DNA of 64,000 nucleotides, taken from Pelodera strongyloides (lineage: Eukaryota; Nematoda; Chromadorea; Rhabditida; Rhabditidae). The DNA lies in contig JAANDG010000328.1 in assembly GCA_036852015.1 (NCBI GenBank), positions 62,001 through 126,000 of the forward strand, written 5' to 3'. The notes under the pieces were generated by a model. The model was given only the letters and a program-made list of their open reading frames with translations, ran no database searches and had not been told where the DNA came from. Positions 36,256 through 47,950 of the stretch are shown here, in pieces. Position numbers and translations under genes: made by a program. Position 1 is the first letter of the stretch, and every line of letters begins with the position of its first letter.

Positions 36256-37822
36256 TCAATCCTTCTTCTCAAATACTCTGTGTGCTACAACAGTGCCGGC
36301 CACCATGTCCTCACGAAGAATATCCCCATCCGAAGAGAATGTAATCATTGAAGTCATATCGCCATCCTGTAAAGTTTTATTTTTAAGCGACAACTTTTTT
36401 TTAATACATGAGAATTAGCCTTTGGTGCGTCATGGAACGTTTGTGAAGCTTCCATTTATGAAATTGTCTCTGTGTGCATTTTCACCAAGAATCGAATCAA
36501 CAGGAATGTGATGCAAACTACATGCCACCTGCCACGCTTATTAAATGCATAATAGAGACCGTATTCACCAACACGCAGGGAGCCCTCCCTGGCCTTCGCA
36601 GGGAGCTAAAGAGTGCGCAGAGAGTGCAGCGCAGGAGATTCAGCGCGGCCTAGGGAGGGCTCCCTGTGTGTTGGTGAATACAGCCTCAGAACTAGTCAAA
36701 CACTGGAATTAGAAAAAGAAAAGGCACGATTTTTTTTATCTGTGAATGTGAAGATACAAGTAAGTATCGGTTACCTTGAGTTTCTGTCTCTCGACCAGCC
36801 TGCCACCTTCCATCTTGAACATAGACCGGCACTTTCTTCCGTCAAAAGTTTCCTCATCGAACTCCTCGTCAAGGTTGAACGTCTCAATGTGATGCTTGTG
36901 CGGGGTCTCCTCGCGAAGAGTGATTCTGTCGCCCTGAATTATACCGTCATACTAAATCAAGGAACCAATCAATAAAACTTTTCTGGAGCGTGCTCCTTTA
37001 TTCAAGGGTGGTTCAATGCAAAGTTGAAAGCGTATGACTTGTTCAGCAGAGCTCAAAATACTAGATTACCGACTGAACAATTCGAGAATTAAAGCGAAAT
37101 ACCGGCCGGTTTTTAAAAGTAACGTGTACAACTGAATTCTTATGCACTTATGCTAATTTGCTCGAATTTAGCTCGAGTTTTATTCTAATTTATGCTAATT
37201 TTCACAGGCCGCATAAAAATGTTGGTGTAATCGATATGTTTCAAAAACCGACCGGTATTTCGATTTAAGGATATGAACGATTTAGGCATAGGATATATGT
37301 TCAATAACGTCAAGGATTTAAATAATATGTAAAGAGTCATTCTTGACCACGTTCTTTACCTCAACATCGAAACTGCACTTGAGATGTGGATTGGCGAATC
37401 CCTTGGCCTTGCGGGCACCCACGCCCATTTCCTGGAATAATTTTGTGGTAGAGTCACCATTTAAATACTACCGACTTTGTTCCCCGTTTTTTTTCGTACG
37501 GGAAACACCCCAAAGGTGCGGAAATGATGCGATGCGCAAGTTGCGCGCCGAAACACGAAAAGTGTTTCCGCACCGGATCGGCGCGAATTTTGCGCCCATA
37601 TATATTCGGCGCGCATTGTGTGTGCCATTTCGATGCGGCGCGCATTTTGTGTCCCGAAACGGCGCGGCGTGCAGATCATCGGCACTCAGTGCTCAGATTT
37701 AATTGATATCCAAGTGAATAAATGATTTATATTTAATGACTTGTCATGAAATATACCTTGAGATATTCTTCAATGTTGTCTTGCTCGACAAGCACCCACT
37801 TTCCAACGAATCGTTCGGCCAT
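36256..37822 (-). CDS. lbp: Intracellular fatty-acid-binding protein (lipid-binding protein, lbp type)
   Basis: Minus-strand exons 37757-37822, 37360-37431, 36775-36951 and 36256-36366, all phase 0, give 140 residues, normal for the FABP fold. It starts MAERFVGKWVLVEQDNIEEYLK, the conserved first strand (F-x-G-K-W) and helix I; helix II region GVGARKAKGF; then EEFDEETFDGRKCRSMFKM matches the FABP strand motif (E-F-DE-T-x-DGR-K). The C-terminus is VAHRVFEKKD; most relatives end RxYEK, so the ligand-binding Tyr is replaced by Phe. Known: these cytosolic beta-barrel proteins carry long-chain fatty acids; nematode lbp genes include several of this size. No signal peptide, so it belongs to the intracellular class. 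Introns carry a MITE (37092-37265) and a foldback (36561-36681). Confidence 0.92.
36561..36681. repeat. Foldback in lbp intron 3
   Basis: The arms GTATTCACCAACACGCAGGG and CCCTGTGTGTTGGTGAATAC enclose a second inverted AGCCCTCCCT/AGGGAGGGCT. 121 bp. Confidence 0.75.
37092..37265. mobile_element. MITE in lbp intron 2
   Basis: AAGCGAAATACCGGCCGG left, CCGACCGGTATTTCGATT right, TA flanks; its centre (CGAATTTAGCTCGAG) is inverted relative to the copies at 15896 and 31556. Confidence 0.78.
37470..37680. other. GC-rich low-complexity insert in lbp intron 1
   Basis: Repeated GGCGCG and GCGCGAATTTTGCGCCC motifs, unlike the AT-rich surroundings. Several short overlapping ORFs result; none has coding support. 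Confidence 0.45.
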
Positions 37823-38985
37823 TTTTTTGTGAATTATAGATCAAAAAATTTTTTACACAGCGTTGGAATTCTGTGAAGATCAACTGAAGAGATAATAATT
37901 ATAATATACTAGCGTAAAGAATTCAACTAACAGCCAGCACAATGTATAATTAACATGAAAACGCGAAACTTTCGCCCGTGCGCGGCCGGCATATGGCCGG
38001 TGCGCAACCAACAAAAAATGGGTGGGCCCACACACGGCGGCACGGGGGCCCACCCATTTCGGGCCCAGTGTAAGCCGCGCAACGGACAAGTTAGCTCAGT
38101 GGATGTAGCAAAGCAACAAAAAGAGAGCTATTTGCATTAGAGTAACTAATGTGTATGGAAAAGAACAGTAGAGTGGTCCAATAATAATTCAAATATTTAA
38201 AGAATAAATTTACTTCACAACGCAGAATTAAAAAAAGGACACTTCCATGAGAAGGACGACGGCAAAACTGAGGAAGAGAAAAACATGTTTGCCCACATTT
38301 TCTAACAAAAACAACCACACGTGCAAAACAGAGTGCTGGGGAAGTGCAGAGAGTTGTTTACTATTGGAGCTATAGCAGCACAACATTGATTGTGGGCGGG
38401 TGAACGTGCCTCACCATGTAAATAAGGAAATTAAACAAAATCAAAATAATTCTATAATAATGGGTTCCGGAAATTAGTCTTAATTACATATGGCAGTTTA
38501 CCTTCCTTTACACTCTTTTCAACACAAAACTTTGGATGGCACAAAAAGGAGTCGGCTAATGCGGGGCGGCGAACTAACATTTGCGGAATAGGGTGTGAAA
38601 CTGCGGCGCACATACCGTGCGCCGGAGGTTCGCGAAATGTAATTTCAGCAGCAAACGTCTTTTTGTTACGCTTCAAGAGTGCGCACCTTTATTGAATTGT
38701 GTACAATGCAGTTTCAAGGTTTGCGCAGAGGTCCTGAGTCCTGAGAACGTAAAATATGCAATAGGCAAACAGGAATCAAATCACAATTTATTATGATTAC
38801 ATAAATACAACAACACATGTGAATATGTGAATAATATGCCGCACAAGTCAACAGTCAAAATCGGCAGCCCGTTTTTATGCAAAAGATGAAGTTGTATGAA
38901 AATACTAGTACAAAATGAAAACAGTACAAATGGGTTGAAAACAAAGAGAAATTGTGGTAGAACATAGAACCTCGAGATTGCATGC
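37823..38985. other. Upstream of lbp: no gene seen
   Basis: Contains the GC-rich foldback at 37968-38082 and otherwise AT-rich sequence without supported exons. Confidence 0.45.
37968..38082. repeat. GC-rich foldback, GGCCGG family, second copy
   Basis: GCGAAACTTTCGCCCGTGCG at one end and CGCAACGGACAAG at the other, with an inner palindrome GGGTGGGCCC / GGGCCCACCC. Related to 7657-7741. Confidence 0.55.
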
Positions 38986-38991
38986 TTTATT
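38986..38991 (-). promoter_or_regulatory. Poly(A) signal for the 39035-43685 gene
   Basis: AATAAA on the minus strand, 44 bases past the TAG at 39035-39037. Confidence 0.65.
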
Positions 38992-39034
38992 CCCGCTATT
39001 TTATTTTCGTAATATGAAAACACTATCAAAAACC

Positions 39035-42000
39035 CTAATAAGAGATCATTATGCAGAGTAGGGCGCTGATGACAGAGCCAAAGAAAATTTGTGTTTTGCT
39101 CGAAGCTTTTGTGGATGTTTCTACTGCCGTTGCAGTAGTAGAGACTGTAGGTTGCGCCGGGTTCTTAGTGACCGTCACCGGTGGTACGTTTGTGGACAAA
39201 GGGCCCTTAGTTACGGTAGGCTGTGGTACGTTTGTAGGTTTCGTTGGTGTAACATTATTGATGGCTGACGTTGATGATATTAAATTTGGTTGCGTAGTTT
39301 TTAGGGGTGCAGTAGTGACGCCCTCACGGCAGATTGGCATTGTTGAATCAGTCAGCTCCATCCTTAAAATAGCAGACAATGTAAAAAGAATGTTAGGCAC
39401 TGCAAGCCGACCAATGTACAGTATAATCACCTTAATAGTATAATCAACTTAACCACTACTTTGACAACCGTGCGGTATAATAATCAACTTAACAATTACT
39501 TTAATGCCACTATGACCGAATGCCATTTAATAACCTAATGATAATCATATTCTGGAGATCGACACACCGATCGCACCATAATTATCAGCAAATTGTATTG
39601 TCAAAATCCTTACCTGCCATAAATTCCCTGATTATCATTGTTCATTTGGTAATGGAAAATGAATGGTGCATTCATTGCGCATCCAAAGTTGTTCTTGTCA
39701 GGAGGGAAGTAGCTAAATTTGACCATGTTAATTAAGAGGCAGGCTAACTAGTTCTTGCAAGGTAATTAAATACGTATATTTTAGGTCGAATACAGCGTCC
39801 AGAGCGTACATACTTGTGCACAGAACTTACGAGATGTGTAGACGAAATGTTGCTAAACAATAACGTGGCATACTGTGAAACAAACGCAAAAAATGTTCTT
39901 AAAGCGAAATACCGGCCGGTTTTTTAAGCACATCGAGTACACCAGCATTATTATGCAGCTTATGCAAATGAACATAAATTAGAATGAAAAATCGAGCTAA
40001 GTTCGAGTAAATCATTTAACATGATGTGGCAACCAATAACGTAATGAATTCAATTGTCCACGATGCGTTTCAAAAACAGGATTGTGAGCAATCAATAACC
40101 TACCACTGCACCGCATCTTGCTCCGTTACGTTGCAAAGATCGTATGTTGTGCCCTGTGCAATGGGTTGCAGAACATTGAAGGTAGCTAGCAATCCAGCAT
40201 CCTATAAATCAGAATTATTTTAATTGTATTTCAAAGTAGTGTTGCGCGTGGTTTTGAAATGTGCACGGGACGGCTGAATTCTCCTGAAATGTAGCTTCGA
40301 AAGGAAACATAGCTTCACAAAGTGGCATACCGCTTTAAACCGAGTTTATTCCCTATGCGTGATAGACGTAGACCTTTTGTTGTATGCACACGAATATACC
40401 GGTGTTGTGCGCTCAAAATATATGTTAATAGGTAGACCAGCATAATTTGCGAAAACCGGCTGTTATACCGCTTTAAGGAATTACATTAAACTCACCACGA
40501 CTACTTGAATATTTCCCATTGAAGATCCAGCTGGTCCAACATAAAACGGTTGAACCGGCGTTGTCTTACTAATATGCATACGTTGACAGTCATCTGAAGG
40601 ACATAAATACATATTAAATAGATACATAATTATTCTACTCGCCCAATTATGTGCCCTATTTATTTAACGATGGTTCAGCACAATGTGAGTATAACGTTTT
40701 GAAACTTATGACGGACAAATGCATTTCCATACCTTACACGCTAAATATAGTCAGACTAATAAACGCGCAATAGTCGCGCAGTAATTTCAATAAACTATAT
40801 AGGAATACCAGTGACAAACTCAGCTATCCTACGCTTTTAAAGCTTAGACGTTTGCCGCAGAGCAAAGTCGGAGTAGGAGACGAGATCCAAATAACAGAAT
40901 GCTGGGTCATCAGGCTAGGGCCTAGAACAAAAAAAACCCTAGATGCATGCTTCTCCTTAGCATTTATGAATACATAATGTATACAATACCTCTCTTGCAA
41001 ACTTCTATAATATTCGGGGGTGCAGTGAAATTTGCCGTAGTGACAAGAACAGCAGAATTTAACGACAAATAAGCATTGACCACGTAAAGGTTATCTCCAT
41101 CGATATAACTGAAAAAATAACGTGCGAGTTCACCACTGAGGAAACTCCGAGTTCGCGCGGCGGACTTATGGCGCGAAAAAAAAAGTGAACGGCTGTAATA
41201 CGGCGGTAGCGCGGCATTCCAATGAAAGCAAATAAATAAATACATGCTAAGCTAAAAACTATCTTATTATATAAAGGACTTTTTTTTATCTGTGAGAAGG
41301 ACACGGAATTCTATGTTTCAGGCGATTGATATAAGTAGTCCCTTTTCGCAACTCTTCAAGATAGACGCAGTCGAATTTTATTACATAAAATTGGAAGATA
41401 TATTTCAGACGTTTCACACTGTGTGCGGTGTGATAATTTTATAGGATCGCCTGAGGCGATAGCCATCTGGTTAAAAATATATAAAATACGGTTTTTGAGT
41501 TATTTGCTATTTTTCTGAAGAAAACAACTCACGGTTGAAGGATTCCAAATGGCTTCATAAATGTATATCCTTGGAATATGTCCATGTCACGTGGTAACTG
41601 AAAGCCTCAGTTTACAAAAAAATCCATTTCTTGGATAGATACATTACCAACTATGACCCCTTCCAGTACTGTCTCGCACAATACTACTACCGCGTAAGTA
41701 TTGATGTAGCACGAGGTATATACTACGCTCACACTTTGAGGGTGCACATGGCTTGTGGATATCATAGCGGGCAATTACACATCAAATATGGCGTCCTCCA
41801 CAAAACACGCGCTATACCGCTTTAATAGTCGTCACGTCATCAGCTATTCAATACATTATCCAATCAATTAAATACCTTACCCTCAGACGAAACCATTGTC
41901 CGGTGAAAACAGACACACATCCAGTATCGATTGGTTCAGTGTAAGTTTCATCCTCCCTTTGATTTACCAAAATTACACCTCCACACAAATGGTCTTTATC

Positions 42001-43685
42001 TGAAAGGAACTATGTTGGTGGACTATGTGGGGGACGGCCGGTGGCACAGTGGTCTAAGGCGCTGACACGATGAGCGGTTTCAGCTCGTTGGTTCGATTCC
42101 TACCCTCGTCCAGAAGGCTATTAGGCGAACCAAAATGACCTTAAAACTAGAGCGGCTCAATTCTGCGCCAGTCACAAGTGTTTATCTGACTTCTTTTTCT
42201 GAGTAAATATGTTGTATTACAATCAACCCTTTGGACATAACATAATTTCTCTTATTTCACACTTGGAATTCTTCGGTTTTAGCACGCTAACTGTATTTAT
42301 CATTTCCATTCATTAAATCGAAATGCCGGCCGCTTTTTGTAACGCATCGTGGACATGAATTTTACGTATATATGCTAAGATACTCGAAGTTAGCTCGATT
42401 TTTTATTCTAATTTATGTTCGTATTTCTCCTTATTTGTTCGTACATGTTATCAACGAAAAGAATTATTCATAGCTTACCATCAATAAAACGGTCGCTGAC
42501 GACAACTTGTGTATCCGTGGAGAAAGTGCCCCGAATGGACAACATACGGCCGGTTGCAGGGATCGGTTCTCTGAAAAAAAGGGAAATAGGAAAAGTTTTT
42601 TATTATAACTCCGAGGAAGTTAAAGGAGGAAGTTATCGGATTCTCCGAGAATCAGATGGAATAAAAAAAAACGGGGGTCACTTATATGGGTCTGCTCCCG
42701 TGCTAAAGTAAAAACCAACTGCGATCTTACAAATAAACGACAAAAAAAATTAAACCAAAAGAAACGTCTCACAATGCTGGAACACTCAGATTCTGTCCCG
42801 TTTCAAAAGTTCCATCGAAAATTTGAACGTCCCTAGGAATAGGAAAGACGTAGGCGACTAGCCGTCTGAAAACAACAAATTATGAGGAAACCTTGGTAAG
42901 AAATTGTGACGATCTCTCTTTACCTCTCTTTCTCTAGCTCTCTCTCTCTCTCTTTCTCTTATTCCTTTCATCTCACTCTTTCTCTCTCTAATATCTCTCT
43001 ACAAATGTACAAAATCTAAATCGAAAATAAATTTCTCCGTTAGGACAAAGTTAACTATTTGCAGCGAAAGCTTACAATTAGCTCAGTATTAGAAATGAAA
43101 AATGAACCTGTTACACGTGGTTATCGTGTATTCACGATATTGCTGTGCATTTTGGTCATCTATCGTGGCGAAAATCTGCGAGTCACAGAGGTCGACCAGT
43201 TGTGGAGCTTCAAAGTTATTATTAGAAGTGTGTGTTAGATTATTAGGTTACGGTTAATTACTCGAAGCTATTGTACTAACTATCTACTGTTAACTAAGCT
43301 AAAGTGGTATGAAAACCTAATTAAAAGAGGCCAGTATTTATTTCATTAGCCAATTGAAAATTGAGGCAGTTCTTAAAAAATATATTTTCTTATCTCTATG
43401 AACAATAAGTTGTTTTCGTTACAACGTAATGTTAAGTTTATCATTTACCTGCTTCAGCTCTCTCTAGCAGTGTGATCGACGTTAATAACGCCTAAAAACA
43501 GTAATGAAGTTATTTTGAACAATTAACATGAGGTACAGTTCTACTCATGGGACGACAAGAAATTAGAGAACTGCAGTATTCATATTATACCATAATATAT
43601 AATAGCAGTAATACTAGTAGAAGAATACTAATAGGAAAAAAACAAAGAAACTTACAAATTTCAATATATTTGGCATGGCGGCCAT
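39035..43685 (-). CDS. Secreted, Thr-rich, probably GPI-anchored protein (family not recognised)
   Basis: Eleven minus-strand exons (43656-43685, 43449-43491, 43108-43207, 42773-42865, 42479-42570, 41881-41999, 41533-41597, 40990-41108, 40496-40593, 40104-40201, 39035-39362) join in frame to 394 residues. N-terminus MAAMPNILKFALLTSITLL is a signal peptide. The ectodomain (~25-300) has paired cysteines and two similar halves, one starting PRDVQIFDGTF and one PRDMDIFQGYTF, each followed by beta-rich sequence and Cys. Residues ~300-370 are a Thr/Pro mucin-like stalk (TVTKGPLSTNVPPVTVTKN) and the last ~18 are hydrophobic (IFFGSVISALLCIMISY), the form of a GPI-attachment signal. Nematode CUB-like secreted proteins have a comparable layout, but I cannot confirm that assignment. 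Introns hold MITE copies and a tRNA-like element. Confidence 0.82.
39902..40080. mobile_element. MITE, right end decayed, next to exon 10 donor
   Basis: AAGCGAAATACCGGCCGG at the left, CGATGCGTTTCAAAAACAGG at the right where the terminal CGCTT is missing; the exon 10 donor is ~25 bases away. Confidence 0.7.
42032..42111 (+). mobile_element. tRNA-like sequence, probably a SINE head
   Basis: 80 bases with A-box-like TGGCACAGTGGTCTAAGG, B-box GGTTCGATTCC and a 5-bp GGACG/CGTCC closing stem. The anticodon arm does not pair cleanly and the outer stem is short, so a working tRNA is unlikely. The following ~80 bases (GGCGAACCAAAATGACC) may be its body. Lies in an intron of the secreted-protein gene. 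Confidence 0.5.
42316..42425. mobile_element. Half MITE in the secreted-protein gene
   Basis: AAATCGAAATGCCGGCCGC then CGCATCGTGG and ATTTTTTATTCTAATT; the right terminus is missing. Confidence 0.55.
42930..42990. repeat. CT-rich microsatellite
   Basis: CTCTTTCTCTAGCTCTCTCTC and similar, in the intron between exons 3 and 4 of the secreted-protein gene. Confidence 0.8.
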
Positions 43686-44010
43686 TCTGTTGCGCTAACG
43701 TGAACTGCGTGTGAAAGTTCAAAATAAGGTGTCCAAACGCACGCAAATAAAATAAAATCTCACCCAATAGCCCGCCATAAAAGGAACTCTTATCAAATAA
43801 AGATGACATAGTCGTCATTTAATGGTGGCTTGGAGTCTGCGGATTTTTGATCTTTATGGATGAGTAATATTATTTTATTGTATAAAAATGGTAATTACTT
43901 ATTGTCAGGAAGAAATTTGGCTAGTAGAAATGTAGTCTGTAGGTGTAGTTGGCACCTCTCAGACAAATTCATCTGTTGGTGAAGGTGCTGAAATTTTTAT
44001 TTAGAAGTTA

Positions 44011-44187
44011 AAGCGAACAACCGGCCGGTTTTTTAAACACATAGATTAGACCAGCATTCTTATGCAGCTTATGCAAATGAACATAAATTAGAATAAAAAG
44101 CAAGCTAAATTGGAGCAACTTGGAGCATAAATACGTTGGAATTCAGTTGTCCACGATGCGTTTCAAAAACCGGCCGGTATTTCGCTT
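44011..44187. mobile_element. Complete MITE, AAGCGAACAACCGGCCGG
   Basis: 177 bp with TA flanks; right end CGATGCGTTTCAAAAACC then GGTATTTCGCTT. One of the least decayed copies. Confidence 0.82.
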
Positions 44188-45007
44188 TAAAGTACTACAT
44201 CTGGCATCTATAAAATCAGTCACTGTAGTATAACTCTGAACTTATTCAAGTTTGCCATAAACGCAATGAATGTTCATTTGAAGCTTACCTATTGAAACTA
44301 AATTAGTTCTGGCAGCAGCGAGGGTGAACCTTTTCATATAATGTTTTTACATGCGCACACAAATTTCGCGATATAGATATATTTAAGATTTATTAAAGAT
44401 TTATTTTACACAACTTCATTTGGCTGTCAACTTGCACAGCTTAAAAGTATAACTTTCTGGGATAAATCAAAATAAATTATCATTGTAAAGAGGAAAAACA
44501 CGATTCTTCGAACAATTTTCGCAAAGAGTGAGTTTATTTTTATTTATTTATTAAATTACCAAAAGGTGTAAAAATTTAAAAAGTTGGAAATCAGTATATT
44601 ATCAGTTTCGAATTTTAGGTTCTAAACAAACAGAAATACAGAAACGCTATACAACTACACAAGAAACCTTATCGATTCCTAGTAACAATTTGTCGTATAA
44701 AAATAAATATGACAACACAAAAAAACGGTTAAAATCTTTAAAAAGTTGGAATAATAATATTTAATGTTTTTTTGTCAGAATATAAATAAAGAGTCTCAAA
44801 TAAAAGAAATAAAGTTAAGATGTTTTTTTTTAATCTTGTTCTTCCGTACAGTCGTGTCATCCAAGAAATATATTAATCACAATACATTAGTAATACCGTC
44901 TAATAAAAAAAATCACTGCTTTATATTTATTCCTCAAGTGTCCTCGTTGTTGTGCGCACGAGCTTCTTGCACGAAACCTGGAGCAAGGATTTGAAATAAG
45001 CGTTTTA

Positions 45008-45114
45008 AAGCGACATGGCAAGCGTTTTTCCCATACACTGTGTGTGCGGTATGCGCATTGTCACATTGTGGGTTCCAGCCCACGAGCTGTTCAAAACCAC
45101 GTGGCATACCGCTT
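45008..45114. mobile_element. Short MITE, CACGTGG sub-family
   Basis: AAGCGACATGGCAAGCG left, TTCAAAACCACGTGGC then ATACCGCTT right. Related ends with CCACGTG occur at ~30548, ~40230 and ~58786. Confidence 0.55.
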
Positions 45115-45259
45115 GAATAGTAGAAGCATATCTTGTACATTGTGACGAATATATCGATTGCCTACGAATTATCTAACTTTATATACAAGTTCAAGCCATT
45201 ATTTATTAAAATGCCCCAACCGAAGGTGATAAATCTTTCAAAACTAAGTGACCAAACGA

Positions 45260-45345
45260 ACTGGCCTTTAAACTTCCCGGAGGCCAATTTTCTCGAGAAG
45301 CCGATTTATCTCCGCCGATTTTACCCAGCTGCCATTCCTTCAAAA
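45260..45345 (-). mobile_element. SINE body fragment, minus strand
   Basis: The reverse complement matches the 21874 SINE body almost base for base (GGCGGAGATAAATCGGCTTC, then GAAAATTGGCCTCCGGGAAG). Head and tail are missing. Confidence 0.82.
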
Positions 45346-45610
45346 CTAACCCTCCTTCATATCGCGTACGATTTCGTTCATCAATTTATTCCAACCAAGG
45401 CGAATGTTGCAATTATTCGCATCGTACGGGGTCATAATTACTTGGTCCTGAAAATATTCTTACAGTACTTCCAAAGTTACGGTAGCGTTATTCTATATAT
45501 TTTTTTGTGTGTCCAGAGTACTATGAAGTTCTGATAGCTACTGAAGAACATTTGAAAACGGAAAATTGTAGTTCGTACTTTGTACTTTGTACCACTGTAA
45601 GTTACCCTGA

Positions 45611-47950
45611 TTAATTAAACCCGCGAAACGCTGGTGTGATTCCCCAGCTAACATAATTTATCCACCGTTCATCTCCAAGCATTGATTTTAAAATCACAAA
45701 TACGATTTCACTCTGACTGAGCAGTATTCTATTTGCTTGCAATTCGAAAGTTACAATAGAAAAAGTGGCTACAAGACTATATACGGGTAAGAAAGAAAGG
45801 AAGAGCGAAAGGCAGGTAAACATTAAAACTAAAACGCCTACGCTGTACTTAAAGAGTAAAAAAGTGATATGTTATCAATGTAAGGGGCTAACAGAAGAAG
45901 GAAGAAAAAAAAGTGCTCAATGTTCACAGAGCTAACCGAGACATTATTGAAGTGCTGTTTGAAAAATTGAATACGTTTCTTAGCATCTTGAAAACAAAAC
46001 TTCGCAGCTTGACATTCAATATGGAACTCATACTCATAAACTCATACTGCGCAACATCGATAAATAATAGTTGTAGACAATAAAAAACAGATGGCAGGGT
46101 AGGATTCATTTTTAATAATAAAGGTTTATTGATAAAAACGACAAGTACAAAATATTGATTTCAGCTTGAACTTTAGTTTCCTGTTATGTAATGGATGCCG
46201 ACTTCGTGCTTTATTTTATTTATGTATTATATATAATATTGTATGGCCTTCTTACACTACACAATAAATAAACCAACATCGATTTGTTTGATTCCTTCCT
46301 CTGCGTCGAGTAGATTTTGTGTTTTCTCCGCCTGAATTATAAGGTGAAGCAAATAAATTATTAATAAACTAGATGTAAGAGAAAATGTTTGGAAATCAAG
46401 ATGTACGTTCAATGGTGCAATGCAGAGTCACTCATAACTTGAAAAAAGCAGCAGCCCTGAGAAGCGAAACGTTGAAAGCGGTATTGTCGTATAATGAAAG
46501 GATTTATTCCATACGTTTAAGCAAACGAATATAATTAAACGAAACATCGCGCAGTATCGTGTTGTATATTTGAATACGAGGATACAGCGTCCAACATACA
46601 CTTCAAAAAGCGGTTGCTATAAAGATTTGGACATTGACGTCATTTGCAGACGACGATATTACAATCACTTATTTTCATGGCAGCCTGCACTCGTGTCCTG
46701 TCACAGATGAGCTACTCTGAACAAAATGCTTGGCAACCCTCGAAAAACAAATTTGAAAAAAAAAAACTTGTTATATGTTGACTAGTTTACTTATTTAAAA
46801 AAAAGCATTACCACGTCAATTATCTCATCGGCGGTCACTTTTTTGAAGACTGTATAGCTGTCGGTTCCGAAGTTGACGCCCCTGGAAAAAAAGATTTTTT
46901 GAGAAAGCTAGACGTCTTCCCACAACTTGTGAGAGCGGCGAAGCACTCGCACACTGTCAGCAGTGCCGCAGCTACAACGCTTTTTAAAGTTGTGCAGACA
47001 GCCTTCTTCTTCCTTCCTATGTTAAATGTATGAGGGGCTACTTCTTTCCCATGTATTAAACAGTAATTATTCGCGTTTTCTTCATGTGCCAAAATGGCAC
47101 AAAATTTGTGAATAATACATAGAAAGTACATTCAAAAAAGTCGTGGCACGCCGTCATGAAACCTAACAATAAAAAATATCGAAACTCACTTATAGTAGTG
47201 AATTTGGCCGATTCTCTTCGCCATTGCAAAAACGGATGCAGTTGGGCACAGACCGAGGGAGGAGACAGTTGTGTCGAGGAAGTTTTGGATCCGACACGCC
47301 TGTGACACAACACTTTTGGTAGATTAAATATCCTGACACGCCTGTGACACAACACTTTTGGTAGATTAAATATCCTGACACGTCTGTGACACAACACTTT
47401 TGGTAGATTAAATATCCTGACACGTCTGTGACACAACACTTTTGTTGAACGATCAATAATACACATCGTTCGCGACGTTATTAGCCTTGATGTGTACAAT
47501 AACAAATAAACCAAGCACGGTATAACGCAACTATCTCATATTAATCAATACTACCGTGTTTTGTATTCTGTGAGAGTAGTTTGTAGTTTATCTTTGTACT
47601 TTTTGTAATTTGTACCTGCAACTGGAACATTGTGTTGGTGACCATGCTGCCGTCCATGACCGCCTCCTCGGAGATCCCGTACATCTGGGCGAATTGGGGT
47701 TTCTTTTCGAGAAGAGTCGCCAGAATCTTGCGACCAATTTGTGCATGCTTTGCTCTACAATAAAGGATAATTTAAAGATGCAATATAAAAATGAGGTTCA
47801 AAGAAGGCTGACAATTTATTACTGGGGACAACCATTAAATGATAGCAAAACTTGTAAATAGTACCTTTTCCACGACTCCTTAATTGCATCTATTTCGTCC
47901 GGTGTCAGTCTTGTCTTAGCCTCTGCTGGTGAAGAGGTGCATGCTCCCAT
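45611..47950 (-). CDS. glb: Intracellular globin with N-myristoylation signal
   Basis: Minus-strand exons 47865-47950, 47616-47754, 47190-47299, 46812-46881 and 45611-45712 join in frame to 168 residues. The start MGACTSSPAEAK has Gly2 and Cys4, a dual myristoylation/palmitoylation pattern known from some nematode globins. Helix A reads LTPDEIDAIKESWKR; helix B-C IGRKILATLLEKKPQFAQMYG; the E helix LQACRIQNFLDTTV places Gln at E7, common in nematode globins; the F helix MAKRIGQIHYYKGVNF gives the proximal His F8. The last exon (SEIVFVILKSMLGDERWINY) supplies helices G and H. Known: heme proteins for O2 binding or redox signalling, often neuronal in nematodes. The last-exon link spans 1.1 kb and is the least certain; an alternative short 3' exon (GCGGAGAAAACACAAAATC, ~46268-46338) is phase-compatible but would lack helix H. 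Intron 2 carries a 42 bp tandem repeat. Confidence 0.86.
47281..47445. repeat. 42 bp tandem repeat spanning the globin exon 3 acceptor
   Basis: Four copies of a 42-base unit containing, on the minus strand, GTTGTGTCACAG followed by GCGTGTC or ACGTGTC. The copy nearest the gene provides the exon 3 acceptor at 47299/47300. Confidence 0.88.

Larger units (their letters stand above)
43686..45610. other. Between the secreted-protein gene and globin: no gene supported
   Basis: Holds MITEs at 44011-44187 and 45008-45114 and a SINE fragment at 45260-45345. A plus-strand 133-codon ORF (45133-45534) is largely SINE sequence read backwards. Confidence 0.5.

Noticed and set aside
39051..39443. 130-codon plus-strand ORF
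   Set aside because: It is the antisense of the Thr-rich stalk exon of the secreted-protein gene; Thr/Pro/Val codons read well on both strands.
42032..42111. Functional tRNA
   Set aside because: The B-box is good, but the anticodon arm and full acceptor stem cannot be formed; better explained as a SINE head.
45133..45534. 133-codon plus-strand ORF
   Set aside because: About 85 bases of it are an inverted SINE body, so the frame is not an old gene.
47281..47445. CRISPR-like regular repeat
   Set aside because: The copies are contiguous 42-mers without unique spacers in a eukaryotic intron.
47056..47514. 152-codon minus-strand ORF with repeated 14-residue block
   Set aside because: It reads the 42 bp tandem repeat and globin exon 3 in the wrong frame.
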